From an uncultured Collinsella sp. (GTDB lineage Bacteria; Actinomycetota; Coriobacteriia; Coriobacteriales; Coriobacteriaceae): a stretch of DNA of 30,540 bases. The position numbers were made by a program, and so were the translations under genes. The notes beneath the pieces were generated by a model, which was given only the letters and a program-made list of their open reading frames with translations, searched no databases and was not told the DNA's origin. Shown here piece by piece: positions 6,503 through 13,504 of this stretch (the first letter of the stretch is position 1; the number at the start of each line of letters is the position of its first letter). The stretch covers positions 1 through 30,540 of the forward strand of contig USHA01000015.1 of NCBI GenBank assembly GCA_900554325.1, given 5' to 3'.

Positions 6503-7441
6503 TTATCCGCGGAGAAACGCGTATGCGCTAGTTGCGGCTATGGCTCCGTCAGAAACGGCGGTCACAACCTGGCGTAGGCGTTTGGAACGGATGTCGCCAG
6601 CAGCGAATAGACCTGGCGTGCGTGTCGCCATGGATTCATCAGTCAGAATGCCGCCATCAGGCGCCAGATCGACTAAATGCTCAACAAGCTCGGTATGGGG
6701 TTGCGTGCCGGTAAAGACAAAAATGCCAAACGAGCCAGGCTCAAATGACTCGGTATGAATTTCCCCGGATGCATTGTCCTTAAAGGCAATCGTCGTTGGC
6801 ATCGCTTCACCAGAAAGTTCAACAATACTAGTTTGGTACCTAACTGTAATATTGTCCTTTTCGAGTACTTTCTGAACAACACCACCAGGCGCACGAAACT
6901 GGTCGCGGCGCAGCACGATGGTCACACTGCTGGCAATATCTGACAGGAACAGAGCCTCCTCGCAGGCAGCATTGCCGCCGCCGATGACAAAGACCTGTTT
7001 GCCGCGGAAGAACATACCGTCACATGTTGCGCAATATGAAACGCCACGACCGCGATACGTATCCTCGCCAACAAAACCAGCAGATCGCGGCGTGGCACCC
7101 ATGCAAGCGATAACGCTCGAGGCCAGCGTATCGCCCATATCGTGATGCACCGTAAACAGCGCTGCATCGGCATCGTAATCGACACCCGTAACCATGCTCC
7201 ATGCGACCTGAGCTCCCAAGCCCTCTGCATGCTGCTGAAAACGCTCGCCGAGTTCGGCGCCACTCAAGAGCGGAATGCCCGGATAGTTCTCGACTTCATT
7301 GGTCGTGGCGATCTGTCCACCCGACATGCCCTGCTCAATCACGGTCGTCGTCAGGTTGGCACGCGCAGCGTAAATGGCGGCAGCATAGCCCGCGGGGCCT
7401 CCACCGATAATCGCAACATCAATCGGCTGATCGGTAGTCAT
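6503..7441 (-). CDS. trxB: Thioredoxin reductase
   Basis: This FAD- and NADPH-dependent enzyme reduces thioredoxin in the cytoplasm. It has 312 residues, normal for bacterial TrxB. The FAD-binding GGGPAG is at 13-18, the redox-active CATC at 137-140 (SYCATCDG), the NADPH-site GGGNAA at 154-159 and the C-terminal FAD motif AGD-IRS...RQVVTAVSDG at the end. I chose ATG 7441 because AGAGGA lies 6 bases upstream; the frame is open to 7516 but that would add 25 unconserved residues. It appears monocistronic and is divergent from the glycosyltransferase gene, with 117 bases between starts. Confidence 0.95.
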   Translation of the reverse strand: MTTDQPIDVAIIGGGPAGYAAAIYAARANLTTTVIEQGMSGGQIATTNEVENYPGIPLLSGAELGERFQQHAEGLGAQVAWSMVTGVDYDADAALFTVHHDMGDTLASSVIACMGATPRSAGFVGEDTYRGRGVSYCATCDGMFFRGKQVFVIGGGNAACEEALFLSDIASSVTIVLRRDQFRAPGGVVQKVLEKDNITVRYQTSIVELSGEAMPTTIAFKDNASGEIHTESFEPGSFGIFVFTGTQPHTELVEHLVDLAPDGGILTDESMATRTPGLFAAGDIRSKRLRQVVTAVSDGAIAATSAYAFLRG

Positions 7442-7558
7442 GAAGAATCCTCTCGTCGAAACGTTGTCGTTCTTTGCGCTCATACCCAAATTTACGTGAA
7501 CATGACACTCATGCACTACAATGATAAATCGCGTAACAAAGCTGAAGGGGAGTTATCG

Positions 7559-8860
7559 ATGGATCAAACGCAGACGAGCAATAGCGCTCCCCTGCCCATG
7601 CAAGCCACTCCCCAACCGGAGCAAATGACCGTTTCACCTGCACAAAAACCCCTGGTAACCATTGTGCACGCATCGGTTGGATCGGGCCACAAAGCCGCCG
7701 CCAACGCGATTGCACAAGCATTTGACCTTATCCGCGGCACCAAGGGAATCCCTAAGGATATTGAGATCGAAGTCCTAGATATCCTCGATTTTGGACGCAT
7801 TAGGTTCGATGGCAATAAAACAGCAGCGTCGTTTACCGGCGCCACGCGTCCCATTTACGACCTGACCTGGCGATATACGCTTACAGGACATCTGCTCTGG
7901 GGTGGCGGCACGGCATGGTCGCGAATTATGTTCCCCGCCTTCAACGAATACGTCCGGACCCGCAGGCCCATAGCCGTGGTCGCAACACACATTACGGCGG
8001 CCAACGTCGCTGTGGGCGCCCGCGTCATCACGGGTATCGATTACCCGGTCATCTGCGTACCAACAGACTATGAAGTCGAAGGCTTTTGGCCCCACAAGGA
8101 CACCGACCTGTTCTGCGTGGCCAACGAATTTATGGCCGAGACACTTCGCCCCCGTAAGGTTCCCGAGACCAAGATCCGCATTACAGGCATCCCCATCCGC
8201 GCCGGGTTTGATACGGACTACAATCGCGAGGAAGAACTCGAGAAGTTCAATCTCCCCGCTGACAAGACAGTTGTGTTGGTGATGGCCGGTGCCAGTTTGC
8301 CTCAACCGTACGTTCGCTTTCGCGCGGAGATGGACCGCACACTCCCCTTCCTGCGCAGCTTCGAGGACATGCACTTTGTCTTTTTGCCGGGCAAGGATGA
8401 GGAATACGCCACCCGCCTCAAGACGCTCTTCGACGCCATGAAGCTCGAAAATGTCACGGTTCTAGACTACGTGGACGACATGGCGGCCCTCATGCACGGC
8501 TGCGACCTGGCAATCCTCAAATCGGGCGGACTCACGGTCACCGAGTGCCTATGCGCACATCTGCCGATGATCCTGCTGGGCAAATCATACGGTCAGGAAA
8601 AGGCAAACACCACGATGCTCACCGGTATGGGCGCCAGCATGCATGTCACCACCGCACGAGAACTCATCGTAACCCTACGTCACTTGCACGACCGTCCTGA
8701 ATCACTCAAAGCCCTACTCATCAACGGCGAAGTACTACGCCGCCCCCACGCAGCCGAAGACATAGCCATCGCCACCATGGAGCTCGTAGGCAAACCCCAA
8801 AAGCGCAAACGAGCCTTCTGCCGCTTCTACTGGGGCGGCAAGCCTGCGCATATCCGCTAA
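7559..8860 (+). CDS. MGDG-synthase-type glycosyltransferase (GT28, UgtP-like)
   Basis: This is a 433-residue membrane-associated glycolipid synthase of the plant MGDG synthase / Bacillus UgtP group, which transfers a sugar from a UDP-sugar to diacylglycerol. The N-terminal MGDG-synthase domain begins at about residue 32 with VTIVHASVGSGHKAAANAI (glycine loop 40-44). The C-terminal GT28 domain has the nucleotide-sugar motif KSGGLTVTECLCAHLPMIL from residue 321. Residues 1-30 are Gln/Pro-rich and unconserved. I chose ATG 7559 because AAGGGGAG lies just upstream; the open frame from 7142 runs antisense through trxB and is not credible. The sugar and acceptor are not readable from sequence. A -10-like TACAAT lies at 7517-7522. 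The basic C-terminus could hold the enzyme to the membrane. Confidence 0.87.
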   Translation: MDQTQTSNSAPLPMQATPQPEQMTVSPAQKPLVTIVHASVGSGHKAAANAIAQAFDLIRGTKGIPKDIEIEVLDILDFGRIRFDGNKTAASFTGATRPIYDLTWRYTLTGHLLWGGGTAWSRIMFPAFNEYVRTRRPIAVVATHITAANVAVGARVITGIDYPVICVPTDYEVEGFWPHKDTDLFCVANEFMAETLRPRKVPETKIRITGIPIRAGFDTDYNREEELEKFNLPADKTVVLVMAGASLPQPYVRFRAEMDRTLPFLRSFEDMHFVFLPGKDEEYATRLKTLFDAMKLENVTVLDYVDDMAALMHGCDLAILKSGGLTVTECLCAHLPMILLGKSYGQEKANTTMLTGMGASMHVTTARELIVTLRHLHDRPESLKALLINGEVLRRPHAAEDIAIATMELVGKPQKRKRAFCRFYWGGKPAHIR

Positions 8861-8873
8861 CATTGGACTGTCC

Positions 8874-8986
8874 GCCGTGGCGCAGGCCGCCCACACATAT
8901 CATTCCATGCTCAAACATTCTCGCTTCGCTTCGCTCGCTGCGAAACTGCGCGTGGAACGATATGTGTGGGCGCCCTGCGCCACGGC
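8874..8986. repeat. Shared-core palindromic element A
   Basis: A 113-bp hairpin-forming element. The outer stem is 8874-8886/8974-8986 (13 bp), the middle stem 8889-8901/8959-8971 (13 bp), an A-C mismatch sits at 8902/8958, and the inner stem is 8903-8907/8953-8957. The 45-base core (8908-8952) starts TGCTCAAACATTCTCGC and ends GCGAAACTGCGCG. The same core, in reverse orientation and 9 bases shorter, lies in the element at 9186-9289, but the outer arms there are unrelated. It starts 13 bases after the glycosyltransferase stop. It could be a structured RNA, a terminator or a mobile palindrome. Confidence 0.85.
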
Positions 8987-9060
8987 TATACGTACGCACT
9001 AGCAGCCATATCGGTTACCCTACGAAAAGCAGCGAAGGGGAACTCGGAAACAAGTAATCA

Positions 9061-9111
9061 AAGTAATCCGATCTGACAAAGGAGCCGTCTCTTTGTCAGA
9101 TCGGATTACTT
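9061..9111. repeat. Perfect 21-bp inverted repeat, 9-base loop
   Basis: The arms 9061-9081 and 9091-9111 are perfectly complementary (AAGTAATCCGATCTGACAAA plus one base) around gagccgtct. The sequence AACAAGTAATC at 9049-9059, just outside the left arm, can also pair with GATTACTTGTT at the end of the right arm, giving two alternative foldings. No T-run follows on either strand. It has no visible similarity to the two shared-core elements that flank it. Confidence 0.85.
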
Positions 9112-9185
9112 GTTAGACACAGTTTCTAGATACAGCATTCGGCTTCAGATGGGAAGCCATAACCGATTGCGAGCATGTAAACGTA

Positions 9186-9289
9186 GCTCACCCCTGGGAG
9201 GCCCCTATATATCGTCCCGCGCGCAGTTTCGCAGCGAAGCGAGAATGTTTGAGCACGGGATGATATATAGGGGCCTCCCAGGGGCGAGC
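9186..9289. repeat. Shared-core palindromic element B
   Basis: A 104-bp hairpin-forming element. The outer 4-bp stem is 9186-9189/9286-9289, an A-C mismatch follows at 9190/9285, then a perfect 23-bp stem 9191-9213/9262-9284, a mismatch 9214/9261 and a 5-bp stem 9215-9219/9256-9260. The core (9220-9255) is the reverse complement of the 8908-8952 core less a 9-base TTCGCTCGC-type insertion. The mismatch next to the inner stem is A-C in both elements, and two inner-stem pairs change in compensatory fashion. It lies 37 bases from the end of dut. Confidence 0.85.
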
Positions 9290-9325
9290 GGGCATTACGA
9301 CGCCCATTTTCAACGAAGAAATGGG

Positions 9326-9769
9326 CTAAGCCACACCAGAAGAACCGAAGCCTCCGTTGCCTCGGTCGGTTTCGTCTAGTTCTTCTACTTCTATGAGGTT
9401 AACCGTGGGGACTTCTTGGATGACGAGTTGGGCGATGCGGTCGCCTTTGTTGATTTGGATGTTGTTGGAGGGATCCAGGTTGATGAGGATAACCTTGAGT
9501 TCTCCTCGATAGTGGGCATCGATGAGGCCCGGCGTGTTGACTATAGACAGGCCCTGCTTGATGGCGAGACCGCTACGGGGCTGGACGAAGCCGGCGTAGC
9601 CATCGGGCAAGGCGATGGCCAGCCCAGTAGAGACCAGACGACGTTCGAAGGGCTTCAGGACGCAGTCCTCGTTGGAGCGCAAATCCAAGCCGGCATCGGT
9701 GGGATGGGCGTATTTGGGAAGCTCGACGGTGGGGTCGAGACGCTTTATGTTGACGGTAATGTTGGGCAT
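9326..9769 (-). CDS. dut: dUTP diphosphatase
   Basis: This trimeric dUTPase hydrolyses dUTP to dUMP and PPi, keeping uracil out of DNA and feeding dTMP synthesis. It has 147 residues. All five family motifs are present: DAGLDLR (25-31), PRSG (64-67), GLIDAHYRG (81-89), RIAQL (111-115) and the C-terminal RGNGGFGSSG (136-145). The start ATG 9769 follows the nrdR stop by 4 bases, and its ribosome site AAGGTGA overlaps that stop, so the two are translationally coupled. Both act on the nucleotide pool for DNA synthesis. Confidence 0.96.
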   Translation of the reverse strand: MPNITVNIKRLDPTVELPKYAHPTDAGLDLRSNEDCVLKPFERRLVSTGLAIALPDGYAGFVQPRSGLAIKQGLSIVNTPGLIDAHYRGELKVILINLDPSNNIQINKGDRIAQLVIQEVPTVNLIEVEELDETDRGNGGFGSSGVA

Positions 9770-9773
9770 GGAA

Positions 9774-10217
9774 TCACCTTAGCTTGTCGAGCTCTTGCAG
9801 AAACTCATCGACGTCTTTGAAATCGCGGTAGACCGAGGCAAAGCGGATGTAGGCCACCTTGTCGATCTTGGCCAAGCGCTTGAGCACCATGTCACCCAAC
9901 TCATGGGACGTGACGGCCGTCAGCGTGCGAGAGCGCAGCTCGACCTCGATGTCGTCGATAATCTCATTGAGCTTCTTAGTATCGATATCACGCTTGATGG
10001 TGGCGCGCATCAAGCCGACGAGCAGCTTATTGCGATCGAACCGCTGCTTGGTTCCGTCTGACTTAATGACCTCGATTGGGTCTTCGCATCGCTCAAACGT
10101 TGTAAAGCGATAGTTACACGAGCAACATTCGCGACGGCGCTTAATGGTGTTATTTGACTCCTGCATACGGGAATCAACGACGCGGGTATGTGCCTTGCCA
10201 CATTTGGGACAGCGCAT
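9774..10217 (-). CDS. nrdR: Transcriptional repressor NrdR
   Basis: NrdR is the dATP/ATP-sensing repressor of ribonucleotide reductase genes. It has 147 residues. The N-terminal zinc ribbon uses C3, C6, C31 and C34 (CPKCG...ECCSC), and the ATP-cone spans about 46-136 (IKSDGTKQRFDRNKLLVGL onward). The start ATG 10217 has AGGAGG 5 bases upstream. The start codon and part of the upstream sequence lie in a 12-bp inverted repeat that could fold over the translation start. Only 51 bases separate it from the LysM gene upstream, so it may be read from the LexA-controlled promoter. The lexA/LysM/nrdR neighbourhood is also known in mycobacteria (Rv2720-Rv2719c-Rv2718c). Confidence 0.96.
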   Translation of the reverse strand: MRCPKCGKAHTRVVDSRMQESNNTIKRRRECCSCNYRFTTFERCEDPIEVIKSDGTKQRFDRNKLLVGLMRATIKRDIDTKKLNEIIDDIEVELRSRTLTAVTSHELGDMVLKRLAKIDKVAYIRFASVYRDFKDVDEFLQELDKLR

Positions 10218-10255
10218 GGTACCTCCTCTTAAACGATAACAAGGGTACCATGCGC
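10212..10255 (-). promoter_or_regulatory. Inverted repeat enclosing nrdR ribosome site and start codon
   Basis: GCGCATGGTACC (10212-10223) and GGTACCATGCGC (10244-10255) are perfectly complementary, with 20 bases between. In the nrdR mRNA the 3' arm contains the ATG, and the AGGAGG ribosome site lies at the edge of the loop and arm. The fold could therefore limit translation initiation. The role is inferred. Confidence 0.6.
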
Positions 10256-10268
10256 AGCGCGATAATGA

Positions 10269-10718
10269 TTACGAACGAGCAGGAACCTTAAGATGCGCAC
10301 CGGCGGCGAGCGAACCATGCTCCAGATGATTGACGTTACGGATCATGTCGGAAGTCTCTTGCGTGGAAAGGCCTTCGATTGGATATTCCTCGGCAAGCGA
10401 CCAAAGAGAATCACCAGACTGAACGCGAATGGTCTCATAGGTAACGTTGGAAACGGACTCGGCATACGCGGCGTGACGAGCGCTAAAGACCGACGTAGCG
10501 AGGACAAAGAAGAGCGTAAGCGCAACGGCAACGGCGACAATCGTCGGAACCTTCAGGGCAACGCGGCCCGGCGCGGCTACAGCCTGCTGATTGCGAGCAG
10601 GCTTTACGGTCAAAGGCTGAAAGCCGGAGCGGCCACCCTGAACAACCGTAAAAGTGTATTCTGCAGACGTCTCGAGCTTAAGGGCGAGGTTTCCCTGGAC
10701 CATATTCGTTGCGTTCAT
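10269..10718 (-). CDS. LysM-domain membrane protein, YneA-like (probable SOS division inhibitor)
   Basis: This 149-residue protein has a cytoplasmic N-terminal segment, one transmembrane helix (about 58-76, VPTIVAVAVALTLFFVLA) and an extracytoplasmic LysM domain (about 94-146, ETIRVQSGDSLWSLAEEY ... LKVPARS). This is the architecture and location (divergent from lexA) of Bacillus YneA and mycobacterial Rv2719c, small SOS-induced proteins that block or alter cell division. Its role here is inferred from that context. Two adjacent ATGs exist at 10721 and 10718; the second is better spaced from the GAGGAG ribosome site (6 bases). A TTGACA/TAATAA promoter overlapping a LexA box lies upstream. It may be co-transcribed with nrdR and dut. 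Confidence 0.82.
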   Translation of the reverse strand: MNATNMVQGNLALKLETSAEYTFTVVQGGRSGFQPLTVKPARNQQAVAAPGRVALKVPTIVAVAVALTLFFVLATSVFSARHAAYAESVSNVTYETIRVQSGDSLWSLAEEYPIEGLSTQETSDMIRNVNHLEHGSLAAGAHLKVPARS

Positions 10719-10788
10719 CATGTTCTCCTCTCGCGTGTTTTGCTGAGAACAGTTTTATCAAGCCGCGCGGACAAAAATGTCTAGCGCG

Positions 10789-10802
10789 AGAACGAATGTT
10801 CG
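10789..10802. promoter_or_regulatory. LexA box 1 (SOS box)
   Basis: AGAACGAATGTTCG fits the Gram-positive LexA site CGAAC-N4-GTTCG except at the first base. It is the first of three sites whose starts are exactly 28 bp apart. Confidence 0.85.
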
Positions 10803-10806
10803 GTTA

Positions 10807-10836
10807 TTATTATCTTCGAACAGTTGTTCCTGTCAA
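10807..10836 (-). promoter_or_regulatory. Promoter of LysM gene overlapping a LexA box
   Basis: On the minus strand, TTGACA (10836-10831) is a perfect -35 and TAATAA (10812-10807) a good -10, 18 bases apart (17 if ATAATA is used). LexA box 2 lies inside the spacer, so bound LexA would block RNA polymerase. Confidence 0.75.
10817..10830. promoter_or_regulatory. LexA box 2 (SOS box)
   Basis: CGAACAGTTGTTCC matches the Gram-positive LexA site at all but the last base. It sits inside the spacer of the minus-strand promoter for the LysM gene. Confidence 0.87.
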
Positions 10837-10844
10837 GCAAAATT

Positions 10845-10858
10845 CGAACATTTGTTTG
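10845..10858. promoter_or_regulatory. LexA box 3 (SOS box)
   Basis: CGAACATTTGTTTG has a perfect left half and one mismatch in the right half. It is 24 bases before the lexA start codon and therefore probably mediates lexA autorepression. Confidence 0.8.
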
Positions 10859-10881
10859 ACATGGGTAGAGAGGATGCCCTG

Positions 10882-11526
10882 ATGGCTCGCAAAATTACCA
10901 AGCGTCAGCAGCAAATTTACGACTTCATCAAGGAATATCAGCAGGAGAAGGGTTATCCGCCCAGCGTGCGCGAGATGGCTTCTGCCGTGGGCCTTTCCTC
11001 CCCCAGCACCGTGCACGCCCATCTATCTGCCCTGGAGGCGCGCGGGCTACTCAAGCGCGATGCCACCAAACCGCGCGCTCTGGAACTCTTTAACGAGGAC
11101 GGTTCCTCTGTCTCAATTTCTAAATCTGACGAGCCCACCGCACCTCGCGGAACGGTCTCACTACCGCTCGTTGGTCGCGTCGCGGCTGGGATTCCCATTC
11201 TGGCCGAGCAGAATATCGAAGACACATTTACTATCCCGACCGAAATCGCCACTGATCAGGGTTCCTTTATCCTTGAGGTGCATGGGAGCTCAATGATCAA
11301 TGTCGGTATCTTCAATGGCGATTACATCATCGTCCGTGAACAAAAGAGTGCCATGAACGGCGAAATTGTCGTGGCTATGATTGATGGTTCAGCGACCGTC
11401 AAGACGTTCTACAAGGAGCAGGGACGCGTACGCCTGCAGCCTGAGAATGACACCATGGAGCCTATCTATGCAACGAATCCCGTTATCTTGGGCAAAGTCG
11501 TCGGCTTGATGCGCCGGTTCTCGTAA
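10882..11526 (+). CDS. lexA: LexA repressor
   Basis: This SOS repressor and self-cleaving protease has 214 residues. The N-terminal winged helix (about 1-68) begins ITKRQQQIYDFIKEY and has the recognition segment LSSPSTVHAHLSALEARG. The C-terminal S24 peptidase domain keeps the Ala102-Gly103 cleavage site (RVAAGIP), the catalytic serine S137 (GSSM) and the lysine K174 (TVKTFYK). I chose ATG 10882 because AGAGAGGA lies 7 bases upstream; an in-frame ATG at 10861 and the open frame back to 10777 cross the LexA boxes. Three LexA boxes lie upstream. Its stop overlaps the next start as TAATG. Confidence 0.96.
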   Translation: MARKITKRQQQIYDFIKEYQQEKGYPPSVREMASAVGLSSPSTVHAHLSALEARGLLKRDATKPRALELFNEDGSSVSISKSDEPTAPRGTVSLPLVGRVAAGIPILAEQNIEDTFTIPTEIATDQGSFILEVHGSSMINVGIFNGDYIIVREQKSAMNGEIVVAMIDGSATVKTFYKEQGRVRLQPENDTMEPIYATNPVILGKVVGLMRRFS

Positions 11527-12230
11527 TGCAAAAACGCATCACCATCTTTGATACCGTCCGCGGGCTTACGATGATTTCAATGGCAGGTTTTCACGCTTGC
11601 TACGATCTTGCCTACCTGTACGACTGGGATATGCCCTGGTTTACCCAGTCTGTCTTTCAAGACATCTGGCGCGCCAGCATCAGCTGGGTATTTTTGTTTA
11701 TCGCGGGTTGGATGTGCACCCTTTCGCGCAACAATATCAAACGTGCCGCCAAATACGCCTTAGCAGCACTCGTCGTCTGGTTGGCAACAACACTTGTCTC
11801 AGTTGACGATTCTGTTAATTTTGGCATCATCTACTGCATGGCCGCATGTACCGGCATCGTGGCGTTGACCGATCCCGTCCTTAAGAAGATATCGGCGAGA
11901 TGGGGCATGTCCCTATGCCTTTTGTTGTTTGCCCTCACCTGGAGCATCCCCAAAACGATCTACCCTGTCCCCTACCTGGCGTGGCTGGGATTTCCGAGCC
12001 CTGGGTTTGTCTCAGGTGATTACTACCCCATCATCCCGTTTTTCTTTATGTATCTTGCAGGATACTTCGCCGCACACATAGCGAAGGGAATCGATAAGAC
12101 CGTCCCTAGCTGGGCCTACGCCAATCCCATCCCGGCGCTCGCCAGCCTTGGACGTCACGCACTCCCCTTTTATCTACTGCGTCAGCCCATGATTCTGGGC
12201 TTTTTGGAGCTCGTCTACTCGGTGCGATAA
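11526..12230 (+). CDS. Membrane protein of the DUF1624/HGSNAT-like acyltransferase family
   Basis: This 234-residue multi-pass membrane protein opens with RITIFDTVRGLTMISMAGFHACYD. The start resembles the heparan-alpha-glucosaminide N-acetyltransferase (DUF1624) family, in which an early Asp-x-x-Arg-Gly and a conserved His mark the catalytic side. Six to seven hydrophobic helices are visible. Substrate and role are unknown. The start codon shares one base with the lexA stop (TAATG), so it is translationally coupled to lexA and may be induced in the SOS response, though this may be no more than read-through. The last 16 bases overlap the end of the convergent hflX gene. Confidence 0.75.
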   Translation: MQKRITIFDTVRGLTMISMAGFHACYDLAYLYDWDMPWFTQSVFQDIWRASISWVFLFIAGWMCTLSRNNIKRAAKYALAALVVWLATTLVSVDDSVNFGIIYCMAACTGIVALTDPVLKKISARWGMSLCLLLFALTWSIPKTIYPVPYLAWLGFPSPGFVSGDYYPIIPFFFMYLAGYFAAHIAKGIDKTVPSWAYANPIPALASLGRHALPFYLLRQPMILGFLELVYSVR

Positions 12231-13504
12231 CGCTTGAGCCGCGGCGCGATACGAGCCGGCAGCTTCGCAACAATACGAACGCCGCCCTCAAGATATTCCT
12301 CGTGCAAAAGGGTTCCCTGTTCATGCACCAGCGTGATGAGGGCGCCCTCGCGATACGGGATTTCAGCGGAGAGTAACACATCGGTGGCAGCCGCCTCGCG
12401 AGCAATACGGTCGACGAGATCGTCGAGTCCCTCGCCCGTCTGGGCCGAGAACAGCACGGCCTCGGGATAGCGACGACGGAAACTCAATCGATCAACGCTA
12501 TCGAGAAGATCGATTTTATTGAACACCGTAAGCGTCAAACGCTCGCCGGCACCGATCTCGTCAAGAACGCGATCGACTGCCTCGAGCTGGCGCTCGTAGT
12601 CCTCGTCAGAGGCATCCACAACTTTAAGGATCAGATCGGCACCAAGAACCTCAGACAGCGTGGACTTAAAGGCATCAACGAGACCATGCGGTAGCTTTTG
12701 AATAAAGCCAACAGTATCGGTAATCGTCATGCCACGACCGCCGGGCAGGCGATACGAACGTGTCGTCGGGTCGAGCGTAGCAAACAGCTTGTCCTGCGAA
12801 AGCACCGTAGATCCGGTCAGACGATTGAGCAACGACGATTTACCCGCATTGGTATAACCGGCTAACGCGACGCGAAACGCCGGTGACTCAATGCGGCTCT
12901 TGGATTGAACATCGCGACGCTGTTCAACCTGCTTGAGCTCACGACGAAGCGCAGCGATCTTATTACGAATGAGGCGACGGTCGACCTCGAGCTGACTTTC
13001 GCCCTGACCAAAGCGTGAGCCGATGCCGCCGCGCGTCTGTTCCTTGGCGAGATGGCTCCACATGCCACGCAGACGAGGCAACAGATATTGAAGCTGTGCC
13101 AGCTGTACCTGTAGGCGTCCCTCACGCGTCTGAGCATGCAGGCCAAAAATATCCAAGATCAGTGCCGTACGATCGATAATCTTTACCGGCTCGCCCACGG
13201 CTTTCTCCAAATAGGATTGCTGCGAGGGCGTCAGGTCGTCGTCAAAAATAACGACATCGGCATCCATGCGATGCACCAGGCCGCACAGCTCTTCAACCTT
13301 ACCGGAACCGATAAACGATTTAGGATACGGCTTTACCAAACGCTGTGACAAGCGTGCCACGCACTGGGCACCAGCCGTGTGGGTAAGACGCTCCAGCTCA
13401 TCAAGCGAGCGATCGAGCGGCCATGCATTGTCGCGCCACTCAACACCAACTAATATGGCACGCTCGGGCTCGGGTGCCGTGGGAACAAGGGGGAAACGGG
13501 CCAT
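12215..13504 (-). CDS. hflX: Ribosome-associated GTPase HflX
   Basis: HflX is a GTPase that splits stalled or hibernating 70S ribosomes under stress (known of the family). It has 429 residues. The N-terminal HflX domain contains the FIGSGKVEEL segment and a long helical linker (about 150-200, RGGIGSRFGQGESQLEVDRR). The G domain has G1 GYTNAGKSS (about 217-225), G3 DTVGFIQ and G4 NKID. The start overlaps the miaA stop as TAATG. The miaA-hflX pairing is classical in many bacteria. The 3' end overlaps that of the convergent membrane-protein gene by 16 bases. Confidence 0.95.
   Translation of the reverse strand: MARFPLVPTAPEPERAILVGVEWRDNAWPLDRSLDELERLTHTAGAQCVARLSQRLVKPYPKSFIGSGKVEELCGLVHRMDADVVIFDDDLTPSQQSYLEKAVGEPVKIIDRTALILDIFGLHAQTREGRLQVQLAQLQYLLPRLRGMWSHLAKEQTRGGIGSRFGQGESQLEVDRRLIRNKIAALRRELKQVEQRRDVQSKSRIESPAFRVALAGYTNAGKSSLLNRLTGSTVLSQDKLFATLDPTTRSYRLPGGRGMTITDTVGFIQKLPHGLVDAFKSTLSEVLGADLILKVVDASDEDYERQLEAVDRVLDEIGAGERLTLTVFNKIDLLDSVDRLSFRRRYPEAVLFSAQTGEGLDDLVDRIAREAAATDVLLSAEIPYREGALITLVHEQGTLLHEEYLEGGVRIVAKLPARIAPRLKRYRTE

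Noticed and set aside
6826..6842. A third copy of the degV/DUF1836 operator (ACTAGTTTGG) inside trxB
   Set aside because: The match is limited to about 8 bases, lacks an inverted partner and is in the middle of a coding region.
7142..7558. N-terminal extension of the glycosyltransferase
   Set aside because: The extension lies antisense to trxB and crosses the divergent promoter region. The ATG at 7559 has a good ribosome site and directly precedes the conserved domain.
8861..9325. CRISPR array or tRNA genes in the repeat-rich spacer
   Set aside because: The repeats are inverted, not regularly spaced direct repeats, and no cloverleaf with a TTC-type T-arm could be found.
10746..10759. A fourth LexA box near AGAACAGTTTTATC
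   Set aside because: Only the left half matches, and it does not share the 28-bp pitch of the other three.
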